DNA of 64,000 bases from Thermus hydrothermalis (GCF_022760925.1 NZ_JAKTNT010000002.1:141144-205143), one strand, 5' to 3'; counted from the first letter of the stretch, positions 25,418 through 34,511 are shown. The notes: a model not told the origin generated them from the letters alone. Program-made: numbers and translations.

Positions 25418-25966
25418 TCAGGGTTTTCCCTCTTCCACCGTAGCGGGGGGTACTTCCACCGTGGCCTCCACAGGGTAGCCCACGTAGGTGCGCCGGCCCC
25501 CTAGGGTCCTTTCCAGCACCTCCCGCCACTCGGGTAGGTTCAGAAAACGGTCCGCCTGGTTGCGGAGCTCCAGGTCGGCCAGTTCGTGGACGCCTAGGAG
25601 GTGGACTTCCTTGCCCATAGCCCTAAGGGCGGCAAAGGTGTGGGCCAGGTCCCCGGAGCCGCTCGCCACGATGGCCCGGTCCCAGCGGGGGGCGGTGGTG
25701 AGGAGGTCGGTGGCGATCATGGCCTCAAAACGGGCTTCCCCCCGGATGAGGCGGCTTCGCACCGTGTAGCCCATGAAGACCAGGGCGTCAATGAACCGTT
25801 GTTGTCGCTCGTCTTCGGGGTCGGTGATGGGCACGTAGTAGAAGGCGTTGTAAAGCTGCTCGGGGGTGGCGAACTGCGTGAGGACGCGCCGGTGGTCCAC
25901 GTTCCACCCTAAGCGCTTAGCCGCCAGGTACATGTAGGAACCATCAATGAAGAGGGCAACCCGCAT
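25418..25966 (-). CDS. NYN/LabA-type PIN-like nuclease domain protein
   Basis: 182 residues. NYN-domain features: ALFIDGSYMYLAAKRLGW at the N-terminus (the first acidic residue, FIDGxN-like), MIATDLLTTA and IVASGSGDLAHTFAALRAMGKEVHLLG (further acidic residues). These proteins are candidate RNases. Start ATG 25966 has a TATCAT box 8 nt upstream (25975-25980). The last 25 residues are Pro/Val/Glu-rich. Confidence 0.8.
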   Translation of the reverse strand: MRVALFIDGSYMYLAAKRLGWNVDHRRVLTQFATPEQLYNAFYYVPITDPEDERQQRFIDALVFMGYTVRSRLIRGEARFEAMIATDLLTTAPRWDRAIVASGSGDLAHTFAALRAMGKEVHLLGVHELADLELRNQADRFLNLPEWREVLERTLGGRRTYVGYPVEATVEVPPATVEEGKP

Positions 25967-25974
25967 ATGCCCCC

Positions 25975-25980
25975 ATGATA
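25975..25980 (-). promoter_or_regulatory. -10 box of NYN gene
   Basis: TATCAT on the minus strand, 8 nt before the ATG; a GGGGG run lies between. Confidence 0.4.
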
Positions 25981-26023
25981 GGGCAAAAGCGCCACCCAGG
26001 GGTGGCCCTGGGGGGAGGAGGCT

Positions 26024-27031
26024 TCAGGCGGGGGATTTCTCCTCCGCCTTTTCCGAAGAGTGCCCCGGGTTCACCTTAAGGGCCGGGTTGGCGTAGGCGG
26101 CGGCGTGGTTGGCGGCGATGGCGGCCTCACCAAACCCCAGGACAATGAGGGGAAGCTTCCCCGGGTAGGTGACGATGTCCCCGCAGGCGTAAACCCCGGG
26201 GATGCTGGTGGCCATGGTGGTGTCCACCTTGATCTTGTTTTTCTCCAACGCCAGGCCCCAGTTGGCCAAGGGCCCCAGCTTGGTGAGGTAACCCGCTAGG
26301 ATGAGTACGGCGTCCACCTCCAACTCCTCTTCCTCCTGGGTTTGGTTGTGGAAGATCACCGCCTTCTTTACCCAAGCCTCCCCTTCTATCCGCCGCACCT
26401 CGTAAGGGGTGAGCACGGTGAGCCTTCCTTCCTCCGCTGCTTGGAAAAGCTCCTTCACGCTGGCCTCGTGGGCCCGGAACTGGGGCCTGCGGTGGATGAG
26501 GGTGATCTCCTTGGCGGTGTCCAGGAGGTTGAGGGCCCAGTCCACGGCGCTATCCCCCCCGCCCACGATGAGGACCCGCTTCCCCTGGAACTCCGCTTTG
26601 GACTTCACCGCGTAGTAGACCCCCTTGCCCTCCAGCTCCCGCTCCCCTGGGGCTCCCAGCCGCCTGGGCTCAAAGGCCCCCACGCCAGCGGCGATGATCA
26701 CCGCCTTGGCGGTGTAGGTGTTCCCTTGGGAGGTGGTCACCCGGAAAAGGCCGTCCGCCCGCTCCAGGGTTTCCGCCCGCTCGCCCAGGTTGTAGATGGG
26801 GTTGAAGGGGGCCACCTGCTCCACCAGGCCCTTCACCAGATCCTTGGCGTACACCTTGGGAAAGCCCGCCACGTCGTAGATGTACTTTTCCGGATACAGG
26901 GCGGTAAGTTGCCCTCCGGGCTCCGGCAAAGGGTCTACAAAGCGGAAGGAAAGCCCCCGCATCCCCACGTAAAACCCTGCAAAAAGCCCCGCTGGTCCCG
27001 CACCGATAATGATCACGTCCGTGTGTTCCAT
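26024..27031 (-). CDS. Ferredoxin/flavodoxin--NADP+ reductase, thioredoxin-reductase type
   Basis: 335-residue FAD- and NADPH-binding flavoprotein. FAD motif [14 protein letters not shown] at the N-terminus, NADPH motif [17 protein letters not shown] in the middle, and the C-terminal FAD motif GVYACGDIV. The CxxC redox pair of thioredoxin reductase is missing between the two domains, which marks the YumC-like ferredoxin-NADP reductase (type 2). Start at ATG 27031 with an AGGTGG site; GTG 27040 is an alternative. TACAAT at 27051-27056 may be its -10. Confidence 0.9.
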   Translation of the reverse strand: MEHTDVIIIGAGPAGLFAGFYVGMRGLSFRFVDPLPEPGGQLTALYPEKYIYDVAGFPKVYAKDLVKGLVEQVAPFNPIYNLGERAETLERADGLFRVTTSQGNTYTAKAVIIAAGVGAFEPRRLGAPGERELEGKGVYYAVKSKAEFQGKRVLIVGGGDSAVDWALNLLDTAKEITLIHRRPQFRAHEASVKELFQAAEEGRLTVLTPYEVRRIEGEAWVKKAVIFHNQTQEEEELEVDAVLILAGYLTKLGPLANWGLALEKNKIKVDTTMATSIPGVYACGDIVTYPGKLPLIVLGFGEAAIAANHAAAYANPALKVNPGHSSEKAEEKSPA

Positions 27032-27050
27032 GGGCACCACCTCGCCTGGT

Positions 27051-27056
27051 ATTGTA
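27051..27056 (-). promoter_or_regulatory. Possible -10 box of FNR gene
   Basis: TACAAT on the minus strand about 20 nt before the ATG, with a ribosome binding site in between. Confidence 0.4.
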
Positions 27057-27106
27057 CGTCCTGAGCCCTTGAACCACGTCCCCTTTAGAAAAGGGACAAA
27101 GCGCCC

Positions 27107-28138
27107 TTAGTTCACCCGAAGCACCACCTTGCCAAACACCCGCCGCTCCTCCAATAGCCGGTGGCCCTCCGCAGCCTCTTCCAAGGGCAGCACCTGCCCC
27201 ACCACGGGCCTAAGCTTCCCTTCTTCCACAAAGCGGAGGATGGGGAAAAGGCGGCTCTTGGAGGCCATGGTGGACCCAAGAATGGAAAGCTGGCGGAAAA
27301 ACACGTGGGCGAAAGGTAAGGTTCCCTCGTAACCCGAGGAGGCGCCAGCGATGGCGATGCGTCCGCCGTTGGCCGTGGCCTTGATCACCCCTTCAAAGTA
27401 AAGGGCGCCGGTATGGTCCACCACCTTGTCCGCCCCCTTGCCCCCGGTGAGGCGGCGCACCTCCTTAAACCACTCGGGGTGGGTGTAGTTCACCGCTTCG
27501 TCCGCCCCCAGTTCCCGGGCTTTCCTGAGCTTTTCCTCGGAACCCGCCGTGGCGATGACCCGAGCCCCGTGGAGCTTGGCGATCTGGATGGCGGCCACGC
27601 TCACCCCGCTGCCCGCAGCCATCACCAATACCTCTTCCCCAGGACGCACCTGGAGCTTGTCCACCACCATCTGCCAGGCGGTGAGGAAGGTGAGGGGAAT
27701 GGCGGCCGCCTCCACGAAGGAGAGGTTTTGCGGTTTCCTCACGAGATTGACCTCGGGCACCACCAGGTACTCCGCGTAGGCTCCCCAGCGATGCTCCCCC
27801 AGGATCTCGTACCGGGAACAGAGGTTATCCTCCCCCGCCAGGCAGCGCTCGCAGTGCCCGCAGGAGAGGCCGGGGTTCACCACCACCTCGTCTCCCGGAG
27901 CGAACCCCGTGACCCCAGGGCCCACCGCGTCCACTACCCCGCTGGCGTCAGCCCCTAGCACGTGGGGTAAGGGAAGTTTGGGGCTGGCCACCCCCTTGCG
28001 TACCCAGATGTCCAGGTGGTTGAGGGCTGCAGCCTTTACCCGGAGGCGCACCTCCTTGGGCCCTGGCTCGGGTGTAGGCACCTCCGCCACCTTGAGCACC
28101 TCCGGGCCGCCTCTCGCCTCCATGACCACCGCTTTCAT
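27107..28138 (-). CDS. MDR-superfamily NAD(P)H oxidoreductase (alcohol dehydrogenase/quinone reductase-like)
   Basis: 343 residues. It keeps the four structural-zinc Cys (GLSCGHCERCLAGEDNLC, about C93, C96, C99, C107). The catalytic zinc ligands appear absent: Asn at about residue 40 (ALNHLDIW) and GAD instead of GHE near residue 62. The nucleotide-binding region (VLVMAAGSGVSVAAIQIAKL) is intact. This mix is typical of zinc-free quinone-oxidoreductase-like members. ATG 28138 has AAGGAGG. It is read divergently from the peptide ABC operon across a palindrome. Confidence 0.82.
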   Translation of the reverse strand: MKAVVMEARGGPEVLKVAEVPTPEPGPKEVRLRVKAAALNHLDIWVRKGVASPKLPLPHVLGADASGVVDAVGPGVTGFAPGDEVVVNPGLSCGHCERCLAGEDNLCSRYEILGEHRWGAYAEYLVVPEVNLVRKPQNLSFVEAAAIPLTFLTAWQMVVDKLQVRPGEEVLVMAAGSGVSVAAIQIAKLHGARVIATAGSEEKLRKARELGADEAVNYTHPEWFKEVRRLTGGKGADKVVDHTGALYFEGVIKATANGGRIAIAGASSGYEGTLPFAHVFFRQLSILGSTMASKSRLFPILRFVEEGKLRPVVGQVLPLEEAAEGHRLLEERRVFGKVVLRVN

Positions 28139-28159
28139 GGCCGCCTCCTTATGCAGGGG

Positions 28160-28188
28160 ATTTTTTCACGAACCCCCCCGCTGGTCAA
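28160..28188 (-). promoter_or_regulatory. Possible promoter of MDR gene
   Basis: Minus strand: -35 TTGACC (28183-28188), 17-bp spacer, -10 AAAAAT (28160-28165). The -35 lies inside the palindrome at 28184-28199. Confidence 0.4.
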
Positions 28189-28199
28189 GCGTGCTTGAC
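28184..28199. promoter_or_regulatory. Perfect 16-bp palindrome, candidate shared operator
   Basis: GTCAAGC-GT-GCTTGAC, arms of 7 bp fully complementary. It overlaps the -35 boxes of both divergent promoters, so one bound dimer could block both. Confidence 0.55.
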
Positions 28200-28224
28200 A
28201 GGGGCTAAACGGAACCTGTAGCCT
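28195..28224 (+). promoter_or_regulatory. Promoter of peptide-type ABC operon
   Basis: -35 TTGACA (28195-28200), 18-bp spacer, -10 TAGCCT (28219-28224). The ATG is at 28255, with GAGGAGG between, so the mRNA has a leader. Confidence 0.6.
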
Positions 28225-28254
28225 TAGCGCCGTAAGGCAAGAGGAGGCGAGAAC

Positions 28255-30003
28255 ATGAGAAGAGCCCTGGTGTGGATGGTAGGTCTTATCGCTCTGGCCG
28301 GCGTGGCCAGCGCCCAGACCTTTGTCTGGCCCCAGAAGTGGACCGTGGCCAAGCCCTCCGAGGTCAAGCGGGGCGGTACCCTGCGGGCGGCGGTGATCTC
28401 CGATTACCGCACGTTCAACCCTTTCGTTACCGCCGAGGCGGGAAACGTTCCGGACACCATCTCCCCTTACGGCCTGGTGCGCCGCGACCCCACCACTGGG
28501 GACTGGATTCCCTACATGGCGGAGTCCTTCAGCATCAGCCCCAACAAGCTGGAAATCACCTTTAAGATCCGCCGGGGCATGAAGTGGTCCGACGGCCGCC
28601 CCATCACCGCCGACGACTGGATCATGACCTGGCGCATCCACACCGACAAGGCGGTGGGCTCCAACAGCTACGATTCCTTCTTCATTGACGGGAAGCCCAT
28701 TACCCTTCGGAAGATTGACGACTACACCCTCCGCTTCACTTACCCGCGGCCCGACGCCACCGCCTTTGCCGTGGCTGAATTCACCCCCTGGCCCGCCCAC
28801 ATCTTTGGGCCGGTCTACCAGAAAGAAGGGGCCGAGGGCATCAAGAAGATGTGGACGCTTAACGAGAAGCCCGAAAACATCGTTTCGGCGGGGCCTTGGC
28901 TTGTGGAAAGCTACCGTCCGGGCGAGCGCTTGGTGCTGAAGCGCAACCCCGCCTTTGGGGAGTGGAACAAGGACGAGGCGGGGAACCCCTTGCCCTACCT
29001 GGACCGCTACGAGATCAAGATCGTCAAGGACACCAACGCCCAGCTGGCGGAGTTCCTGGCGGGCAATATTGACCTGATGGCTCCCTCCACCGTGGACCAC
29101 ATCTCCCAGATCCGCCAGGCCATCCAGCAGGGCCGTCTGGACGCCACCATCAAGGTGAACGCCTCCCCGGTGGCCAGCAGCCAGTTCATGGTCTTCAACT
29201 GGAACAAAGCCTCCGATCCCTTCAAGCAAAGCCTCTTCCGCTCCGAAAAGTTCCGCCGGGCCATGAGCCACATCGTGAACCGCCAGGCGGTGGTGGAGAT
29301 CGTCTACGGCGGTCTGGGCACCCCCATGTACTCCAGCGTCTACCCGGTGCTCACCCAGTGGGTGAACCCCAAGGTGCCCAAGTACGAGTACAACCCGCAG
29401 CAGGCGGCCAAGCTCCTCGCTGAGCTCGGCTTCACCCGGAAGGACCGGGAGGGGTACCTGGTGGACAGCAAGGGGCGGAGGCTGGAGTTCAACCTCGCCA
29501 CCAACGCCGGCAACGTCCAGCGGGAGCAGATCGCCAAGCTCATCGTGGACGAGGCCAAGAAGGTGGGGGTGAAGGTCAACTTCACCGCCATTGACTTCAA
29601 CACCCTGGTGGGGCAGCTCCTCTCCTCCGGGCCCGACCGGCCCTTTGACGCCATCATCATCGGCCTCTCGGGCGGGGACCTGGACTGGCCCTTTGGCTCC
29701 AACGTGGTGCCCTGCAAGGGCAACCTGCATATGTGGAACAAGTCGGGCCAGTGCCTGGATCCCCGGGAAACCCAGCTGGAGGCCCTTTACTCCCGCGGCC
29801 GCACCGAGTTGGACTTTAAAAAGCGGCAGGAGATCGGCTACCGCATGCAGGAGATTGAGGCCGAGCTCCTCCCCGTCATCTACATCGCCGGGCCCAACTA
29901 CCACCCCGCTTGGAACAACCGCCTGGGCGGGGAGCACCCGGATGCCATCATCAGCGCCATCTGGGGCCAGCGGGAGCTGGAGCTGACCTTCATCAAGAAG
30001 TGA
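28255..30003 (+). CDS. Peptide/nickel-type ABC transporter substrate-binding protein (SBP family 5)
   Basis: 582 residues, exported by a classical signal peptide (MRRALVWMVGLIALAGVASAQ) cleaved after ASA; there is no lipobox Cys, so it is soluble in the periplasm. The mature protein has the family hallmarks RGGTLRAAVISDYRTFNPF, LEITFKIRRGMKWSDGRPITADDW and FKQSLFRSEKFRRAMSHIVNR. First gene of a five-gene operon with two permeases and two ATPases. The ligand class (oligopeptide, dipeptide or other) cannot be told apart from sequence. Confidence 0.93.
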   Translation: MRRALVWMVGLIALAGVASAQTFVWPQKWTVAKPSEVKRGGTLRAAVISDYRTFNPFVTAEAGNVPDTISPYGLVRRDPTTGDWIPYMAESFSISPNKLEITFKIRRGMKWSDGRPITADDWIMTWRIHTDKAVGSNSYDSFFIDGKPITLRKIDDYTLRFTYPRPDATAFAVAEFTPWPAHIFGPVYQKEGAEGIKKMWTLNEKPENIVSAGPWLVESYRPGERLVLKRNPAFGEWNKDEAGNPLPYLDRYEIKIVKDTNAQLAEFLAGNIDLMAPSTVDHISQIRQAIQQGRLDATIKVNASPVASSQFMVFNWNKASDPFKQSLFRSEKFRRAMSHIVNRQAVVEIVYGGLGTPMYSSVYPVLTQWVNPKVPKYEYNPQQAAKLLAELGFTRKDREGYLVDSKGRRLEFNLATNAGNVQREQIAKLIVDEAKKVGVKVNFTAIDFNTLVGQLLSSGPDRPFDAIIIGLSGGDLDWPFGSNVVPCKGNLHMWNKSGQCLDPRETQLEALYSRGRTELDFKKRQEIGYRMQEIEAELLPVIYIAGPNYHPAWNNRLGGEHPDAIISAIWGQRELELTFIKK

Positions 30004-30013
30004 GCTAGCTGTA

Positions 30014-30049
30014 GAGTATCCCCGGGGTCTATCGGCCCCGGGGATACTT
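30014..30049 (+). terminator. Intercistronic hairpin between binding protein and permease
   Basis: GTATCCCCGGGG (30016-30027), 8-nt loop, CCCCGGGGATAC (30036-30047): a perfect 12-bp stem, extendable by an A-T pair, followed by TTT. It sits between the binding-protein stop and the permease start, so it probably stabilises the upstream mRNA or partly attenuates, giving more binding protein than permease. Confidence 0.65.
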
Positions 30050-30058
30050 TGGGAAGCC

Positions 30059-31042
30059 ATGACCGCATATATCCTTCGCCGAATCCTGTACCTGATCCCC
30101 ACCTTCTTCGGGGCTACCTTCCTGGCCTTCCTCATCATCCAGCTGGCCCCGGGGGATTACCTGACCCAGCTGGAGCTGGATCCCAAGGTAACCCCGGAGA
30201 CCATCGCCCGCCTTAGGGTCCAGTTCGGCCTGGATCGCCCCATCTACGAGCAGTACCTGCTTTGGATGGATAACCTGTTGCACCTGAACCTGGGCTACTC
30301 CTTCGCCTTCCAGGCGCCGGTCCTGGAGGTGATCTGGCCCCGGGTGGTGAACTCCATGGTAATCGTCATCCCCTCCACCCTTCTTCTGTACCTGGTGGCC
30401 ATTCCCGTCGGGGTCTACGGGGCGGTGCGCCAGTACTCTTTGGGTGACCGCCTCCTCTCCTTTCTGGCCTACATCGGGCTCTCGGTGCCCAGCTTTTTCC
30501 TGGCGCTCATCGCCATCTACGTGCTTCTCCAGATCAAGTTCCGCACGGGTACCCTTATCTTTCCGGTTTCCGGCATGACCAGCAGCGGCTTTGAGCAGAT
30601 GCCGCCCTTGCGCCAGATCCTGGACATCGCCTGGCATGCGGTGGTGCCTGTGCTGGTGGCCACCGCCAACGATATCGCCGGGCTTTCCCGCCTCATGCGG
30701 GGACAGATGCTAGAGGTCTTGGGGCAGGACTATATCCGAACCGCCCGGGCCAAGGGCTTGGCCGAGCGGGTGGTCCTGTACAAGCATGCCTTTCGCAACG
30801 CGGTGATTCCCTTTGTGGCCACCTTGGGCGGGCTTCTTCCCAGCCTGATCTCGGGAGCGGGGTTCGTGGAGGTGGTTATGGCCTGGCCGGGTATTACCCC
30901 CTTTTTCCTGGACGCCATCGCCAACCAGGACCTTTACGTGATCGCCGGTTTTCTCACGGTGAGCCTGGTTCTCCTCATGGTGGGCAACCTGATCTCCGAT
31001 TTGCTTTTGGCCTGGGTGGACCCCAGGATTCGCTATGAGTAG
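30059..31042 (+). CDS. Peptide-type ABC transporter permease (DppB family)
   Basis: 327 residues with the family start MTAYILRRILYLIPTFFGAT, periplasmic loop, five more membrane segments, and the EAA-like coupling loop QDYIRTARAKGLAERVVLYKHAFRNAVIP. ATG 30059 is 11 nt past the hairpin with GGGAAG as a weak ribosome binding site. Its stop is 9 nt before the second permease. Confidence 0.93.
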   Translation: MTAYILRRILYLIPTFFGATFLAFLIIQLAPGDYLTQLELDPKVTPETIARLRVQFGLDRPIYEQYLLWMDNLLHLNLGYSFAFQAPVLEVIWPRVVNSMVIVIPSTLLLYLVAIPVGVYGAVRQYSLGDRLLSFLAYIGLSVPSFFLALIAIYVLLQIKFRTGTLIFPVSGMTSSGFEQMPPLRQILDIAWHAVVPVLVATANDIAGLSRLMRGQMLEVLGQDYIRTARAKGLAERVVLYKHAFRNAVIPFVATLGGLLPSLISGAGFVEVVMAWPGITPFFLDAIANQDLYVIAGFLTVSLVLLMVGNLISDLLLAWVDPRIRYE

Positions 31043-31051
31043 GGGGGTCTT

Positions 31052-32407
31052 GTGGAACGCTTAGCGCCTTCTAGCGGCTTTACCCTGGCCCTTCGCCAGT
31101 TCCGCCGCCACCGGCTTGCGGTCTGGGGCGGGCGGATCCTTCTCGTACTTTACCTGATGGCCGCCTTCGCCGGCTTCTTCAGCCCCTACGACCCCAACTA
31201 CTACGAGCTCTACCCACCCAAGGGGCACCACCCACCCACCCGGATCCACTTCATAGACCCGGAAACGGGCCGGCTGACCCGGCCCTTCGTCTACGCCACG
31301 CGCCGGACCATTGACCCGGTCACGTTGCAGCCCCGTTATGAGGAGGATCCTTCCCAAGGGAAGTTCTACATCCGCTTCTTCGTGCGCACCCCAGACCAGC
31401 CTTACACCGTGTTTAAGGTTTTTCGCTCGGACCTCCGGCTGTTTGGGGTGGACCCACCCGGAAGGATCTTCCTCATGGGCACCGACAACTTCGGCCGCGA
31501 CCTCTTTAGCCGGGTGGTCTATGGCGGCCAGGTTTCCCTGACCATCGGCATCCTCTCCGCCTTGGTGTCCTTTGCCCTGGGGCTTCTTTTGGGGGGCATC
31601 GCCGGCTACTTTTCCGGCAGGCCCTTCGCCCTTTCCCTGCCGCCGGGGCTTTGGCGGGGTGTGGGGATGGTCCTAGGCCCCCTAAGCCTCCTCCTCTGGC
31701 TTGGGGTGGCGGCGGGGGCTTTGTTCCTGGCCTGGTCCTTCGTGCGCCTAAGCCCGGGGAAGGAAGCCTATTCCCTTTTGGTGGACGGGGCGGTGCTCCT
31801 TCTCGGGTTGGGGGCGGCTTACCTCATCCTGCGCCGGGTCTTTTCCGAGCCGATCCGTTTGGACCCCGATGACCTCATCATGCGCACGGTGGAGATCATC
31901 GCTGCCATCCCAAGCCTTTTCCTCCTCATCTCCCTTAGGGCGGTCTTTCCCACCAACATTGACCCCCTCTTCACCTTTTACCTGGTGGTGGGGCTTTTGG
32001 GCTTCATCGGCTGGGGGGGATTGGCCCGGGTGGTGCGGGGGATCGTCCTCTCCGTGCGGGAGATGGACTACGTGCAGGCGGCCAGGGCCTTGGGGGCTTC
32101 GGATGGGCGCATCATCGCCCGGCATGTTCTTCCCGCCACGGCGAGCTACGTGATCGTGAGCCTATCCCTCACCATCCCCGGCTTTATCCTGGGAGAAAGC
32201 GGGCTTTCCTTCTTAGGCCTTGGGGTTACGGAGCCGTACACCAGTTGGGGGCTCCTGCTCCAGGCGGCGCAACAGGGCGGCTTCGCTTCCTTTACCGACC
32301 GCCCTTGGGTGCTTTGGCCTGGGTTTTTCATCTTCCTGGCTGTGCTTTCGTGGAACTTCCTGGGGGATGGGCTCCGGGACGCCTTGGACCCAAGGAGGAG
32401 GCGGTAG
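31052..32407 (+). CDS. Peptide-type ABC transporter permease (DppC family), enlarged
   Basis: 451 residues, about 150 more than usual for DppC. The core is normal: GTDNFGRDLFSRVVYGGQVSLTIG and the coupling loop MDYVQAARALGASDGRIIARHVLP. Extra sequence lies in two places: a soluble segment at about residues 50-140 between the first helix and the GTDNFGRD motif, and an insert at about 190-265 holding two additional hydrophobic segments (LGPLSLLLWLGVAAGALFLA, LLVDGAVLLLGLGAAYLIL). GTG 31052 has AGGGGGG upstream. Confidence 0.92.
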   Translation: MERLAPSSGFTLALRQFRRHRLAVWGGRILLVLYLMAAFAGFFSPYDPNYYELYPPKGHHPPTRIHFIDPETGRLTRPFVYATRRTIDPVTLQPRYEEDPSQGKFYIRFFVRTPDQPYTVFKVFRSDLRLFGVDPPGRIFLMGTDNFGRDLFSRVVYGGQVSLTIGILSALVSFALGLLLGGIAGYFSGRPFALSLPPGLWRGVGMVLGPLSLLLWLGVAAGALFLAWSFVRLSPGKEAYSLLVDGAVLLLGLGAAYLILRRVFSEPIRLDPDDLIMRTVEIIAAIPSLFLLISLRAVFPTNIDPLFTFYLVVGLLGFIGWGGLARVVRGIVLSVREMDYVQAARALGASDGRIIARHVLPATASYVIVSLSLTIPGFILGESGLSFLGLGVTEPYTSWGLLLQAAQQGGFASFTDRPWVLWPGFFIFLAVLSWNFLGDGLRDALDPRRRR

Positions 32408-32434
32408 GCTCTTCTCTTTTGACCGGGCATGGCG

Positions 32435-32440
32435 TATAAC
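32435..32440 (+). promoter_or_regulatory. Possible internal -10 box before OppD-type gene
   Basis: TATAAC 40 nt before ATG 32480; -35 region weak. The 72-nt gap here is the longest within the operon apart from the hairpin region. Confidence 0.3.
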
Positions 32441-32479
32441 GGGTGAGGTGTTTTAAGGGCAGTGCCCGAAGGAGTGCGC

Positions 32480-33499
32480 ATGGACGACAAGCGGCTGCTG
32501 GAGGTGAGAGACCTTAAGGTCCACTTCTTCACGGACGATGGCGTGGTGAAGGCGGTGGACGGGGTGTCCTTCCACGTGGACAAAGGGGAGACCCTGGCGG
32601 TGGTGGGGGAGTCGGGCTCGGGGAAGAGCGTGACTTCCTTGGCCATCATGCGGCTCATTCCCACGCCCCCGGGGCGGATTGTGGGCGGGGAGATCCTCTT
32701 CCGGGGGAAGGACGGCCAGGTGCGGGACCTCACCAAGCTCTCCGAGGCGGAGATGCGGCGCATCCGGGGTAACGACATCGCCATGATCTTCCAGGAACCC
32801 ATGACGTCCTTGAACCCGGTGTACACGGTGGGGGACCAGATCGCCGAGGCCATCATGCTCCACCAGGGGAAAAGCCGGAGGGAGGCCATGGAGCTCGCCG
32901 CCCACATGCTGGACCTGGTGGGGATTCCTGAGCCCAAGAAGCGGCTTGCCAACTACCCCCACCAGATGTCCGGGGGGATGCGGCAGCGGGTGATGATCGC
33001 CATGGCGCTTTCCTGCAACCCTTCGCTTCTCATCGCCGACGAGCCCACCACCGCCTTGGACGTGACCATCCAGGCGCAGATCCTGGAGCTGATGAAGAAG
33101 CTTCAGGAGGAGATCGGGATGAGCATTCTCTTCATCACCCACAACCTGGGGGTGGTGGCGGAGATGGCGGACCGGGTGGTGGTGATGTACGCGGGGCGGG
33201 CGGTGGAGCAGGCGGACGTGGTGCCGCTTTTCAGGGAACCGCTCCACCCGTACACCCGGGGGCTTCTCCACTCGGTGCCCCGGCTGGACCTTGCGGCGGA
33301 GCGCAAGGAGCGGTTGGAGGCCATTCCTGGGAACGTGCCGAACCCGCTTTACCTGCCTTCTGGTTGCGCCTTCCACCCCCGGTGCAAGCACTACGTGGAG
33401 GGGCTTTGCGACCGGGAGGTGCCGCCCTTGGAGGAAGTGGGGGACGGGCGGCAGGTGCGGTGCGTGCGCTGGCGGGAGATCCGGGAGGTTAGGGCATGA
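32480..33499 (+). CDS. Peptide-type ABC transporter ATPase (OppD/DppD family)
   Basis: 339 residues. Walker [10 protein letters not shown], signature [16 protein letters not shown], Walker [17 protein letters not shown]-loop FITHNLGVV, and the C-terminal oligopeptide-transporter domain with its Cys motif ([15 protein letters not shown]), a likely Fe-S site in this family. ATG 32480 has AAGGAG 5 nt upstream; a GTG at 32462 is rejected on that basis. Its stop overlaps the next start (ATGA). Confidence 0.94.
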   Translation: MDDKRLLEVRDLKVHFFTDDGVVKAVDGVSFHVDKGETLAVVGESGSGKSVTSLAIMRLIPTPPGRIVGGEILFRGKDGQVRDLTKLSEAEMRRIRGNDIAMIFQEPMTSLNPVYTVGDQIAEAIMLHQGKSRREAMELAAHMLDLVGIPEPKKRLANYPHQMSGGMRQRVMIAMALSCNPSLLIADEPTTALDVTIQAQILELMKKLQEEIGMSILFITHNLGVVAEMADRVVVMYAGRAVEQADVVPLFREPLHPYTRGLLHSVPRLDLAAERKERLEAIPGNVPNPLYLPSGCAFHPRCKHYVEGLCDREVPPLEEVGDGRQVRCVRWREIREVRA

Positions 33500-34473
33500 G
33501 CGGGGTCCTGCTGGAGGTCAAGGACCTCAAGAAGCACTTTCCCATCCGGGGCGGGGTGCTTTCCCGGGTGGTGGGGAGCGTGAAGGCGGTGGACGGGGTA
33601 TCCTTCGCCATCCGGCGGGGGGAGGTACTGGGGCTTGTGGGGGAGTCGGGGAGCGGCAAGACCACGGTGGGCCGCACCCTGTTGCGCCTCATTGAGCCCA
33701 CGGGGGGAAGGATCCTTTTTGACGGGGAGGACATCACCGAGCTGCCCAAGGACAAGCTAAGGCCCTACCGCCGCCGGATGCAGATCATCTTCCAAGACCC
33801 CTTTAGCTCCCTGAACCCGCGGATGACGGTGGGGGACATCATCGCCGAGCCCCTGGTGATTCACGGCATCGGCAAGACGCCCCAGGAGCGGACCGAGCGG
33901 GTGGCGGAGCTTCTCAAGCTCGTGGGGCTTTCTCCCGATCACATGCGCCGCTACCCCCACGAGTTTTCCGGGGGGCAGAGGCAACGCATCGGCATCGCCC
34001 GGGCCCTGGCGGTGGCACCGGAGTTCATCGTGGCGGACGAGCCGGTTTCCGCCCTGGACGTGTCCATCCAGGCCCAGGTGGTGAACCTTCTCCAGGACCT
34101 GAAGGAGGAGCTGGGCCTCACCCTGCTCTTCATCGCCCACGACCTGGCGGTGGTGGAGTACATCTCCGACCGGGTGGCGGTGATGTACCTGGGCAAGGTG
34201 ATGGAGATCGCTTCTTCGCGGGAGCTCTACCGCAACCCCAAGCACCCCTACACGGAGGCCTTGCTCTCGGCGGTGCCCATTCCTGACCCCACGGTGAAGC
34301 GGGAGCGCATTGTGCTCCAGGGGGATATTCCTTCCCCCATCAACCCCCCTTCGGGGTGCGTCTTCCGCACCCGTTGCCGCTACGCCCTCCCCGAGTGCGC
34401 CCACACCGTGCCCGAACTCAAGGAGGTGGCCCCGGGCCACTACAAGGCCTGCATCCGGGACGACATCCTTTGA
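33496..34473 (+). CDS. Peptide-type ABC transporter ATPase (OppF/DppF family)
   Basis: 325 residues. Walker [10 protein letters not shown], the Q-loop region [19 protein letters not shown], signature [16 protein letters not shown], Walker [15 protein letters not shown], and the C-terminal Cys motif ([15 protein letters not shown]). ATG 33496 overlaps the OppD-type stop. Last gene of the operon; a GC-rich hairpin follows within 20 nt. Confidence 0.94.
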   Translation: MSGVLLEVKDLKKHFPIRGGVLSRVVGSVKAVDGVSFAIRRGEVLGLVGESGSGKTTVGRTLLRLIEPTGGRILFDGEDITELPKDKLRPYRRRMQIIFQDPFSSLNPRMTVGDIIAEPLVIHGIGKTPQERTERVAELLKLVGLSPDHMRRYPHEFSGGQRQRIGIARALAVAPEFIVADEPVSALDVSIQAQVVNLLQDLKEELGLTLLFIAHDLAVVEYISDRVAVMYLGKVMEIASSRELYRNPKHPYTEALLSAVPIPDPTVKRERIVLQGDIPSPINPPSGCVFRTRCRYALPECAHTVPELKEVAPGHYKACIRDDIL

Positions 34474-34490
34474 GGCCCTGGCGGGCAGGG

Positions 34491-34511
34491 TACCCCCCTT
34501 CGTGGGGGGTA
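34491..34511 (+). terminator. Hairpin after ABC operon, overlapping acuB -10
   Basis: TACCCCCC-TTCGT-GGGGGGTA, 8-bp stem. There is no U-run after it. Its last two bases are part of the acuB -10 box, so termination and initiation may interfere. Confidence 0.45.

Noticed and set aside
28135..30138. 667-residue open frame antisense to the ABC binding protein
   Set aside because: High GC removes stop codons from antisense frames. The plus-strand frame has a signal peptide and family motifs; the antisense product is low-complexity and rich in Gly, Val and His.
34491..34511. Hairpin at the acuB promoter as a riboswitch or thermosensor
   Set aside because: The predicted transcript starts after the hairpin, so it cannot be part of the acuB message; only a terminator-like role for the upstream operon is possible.
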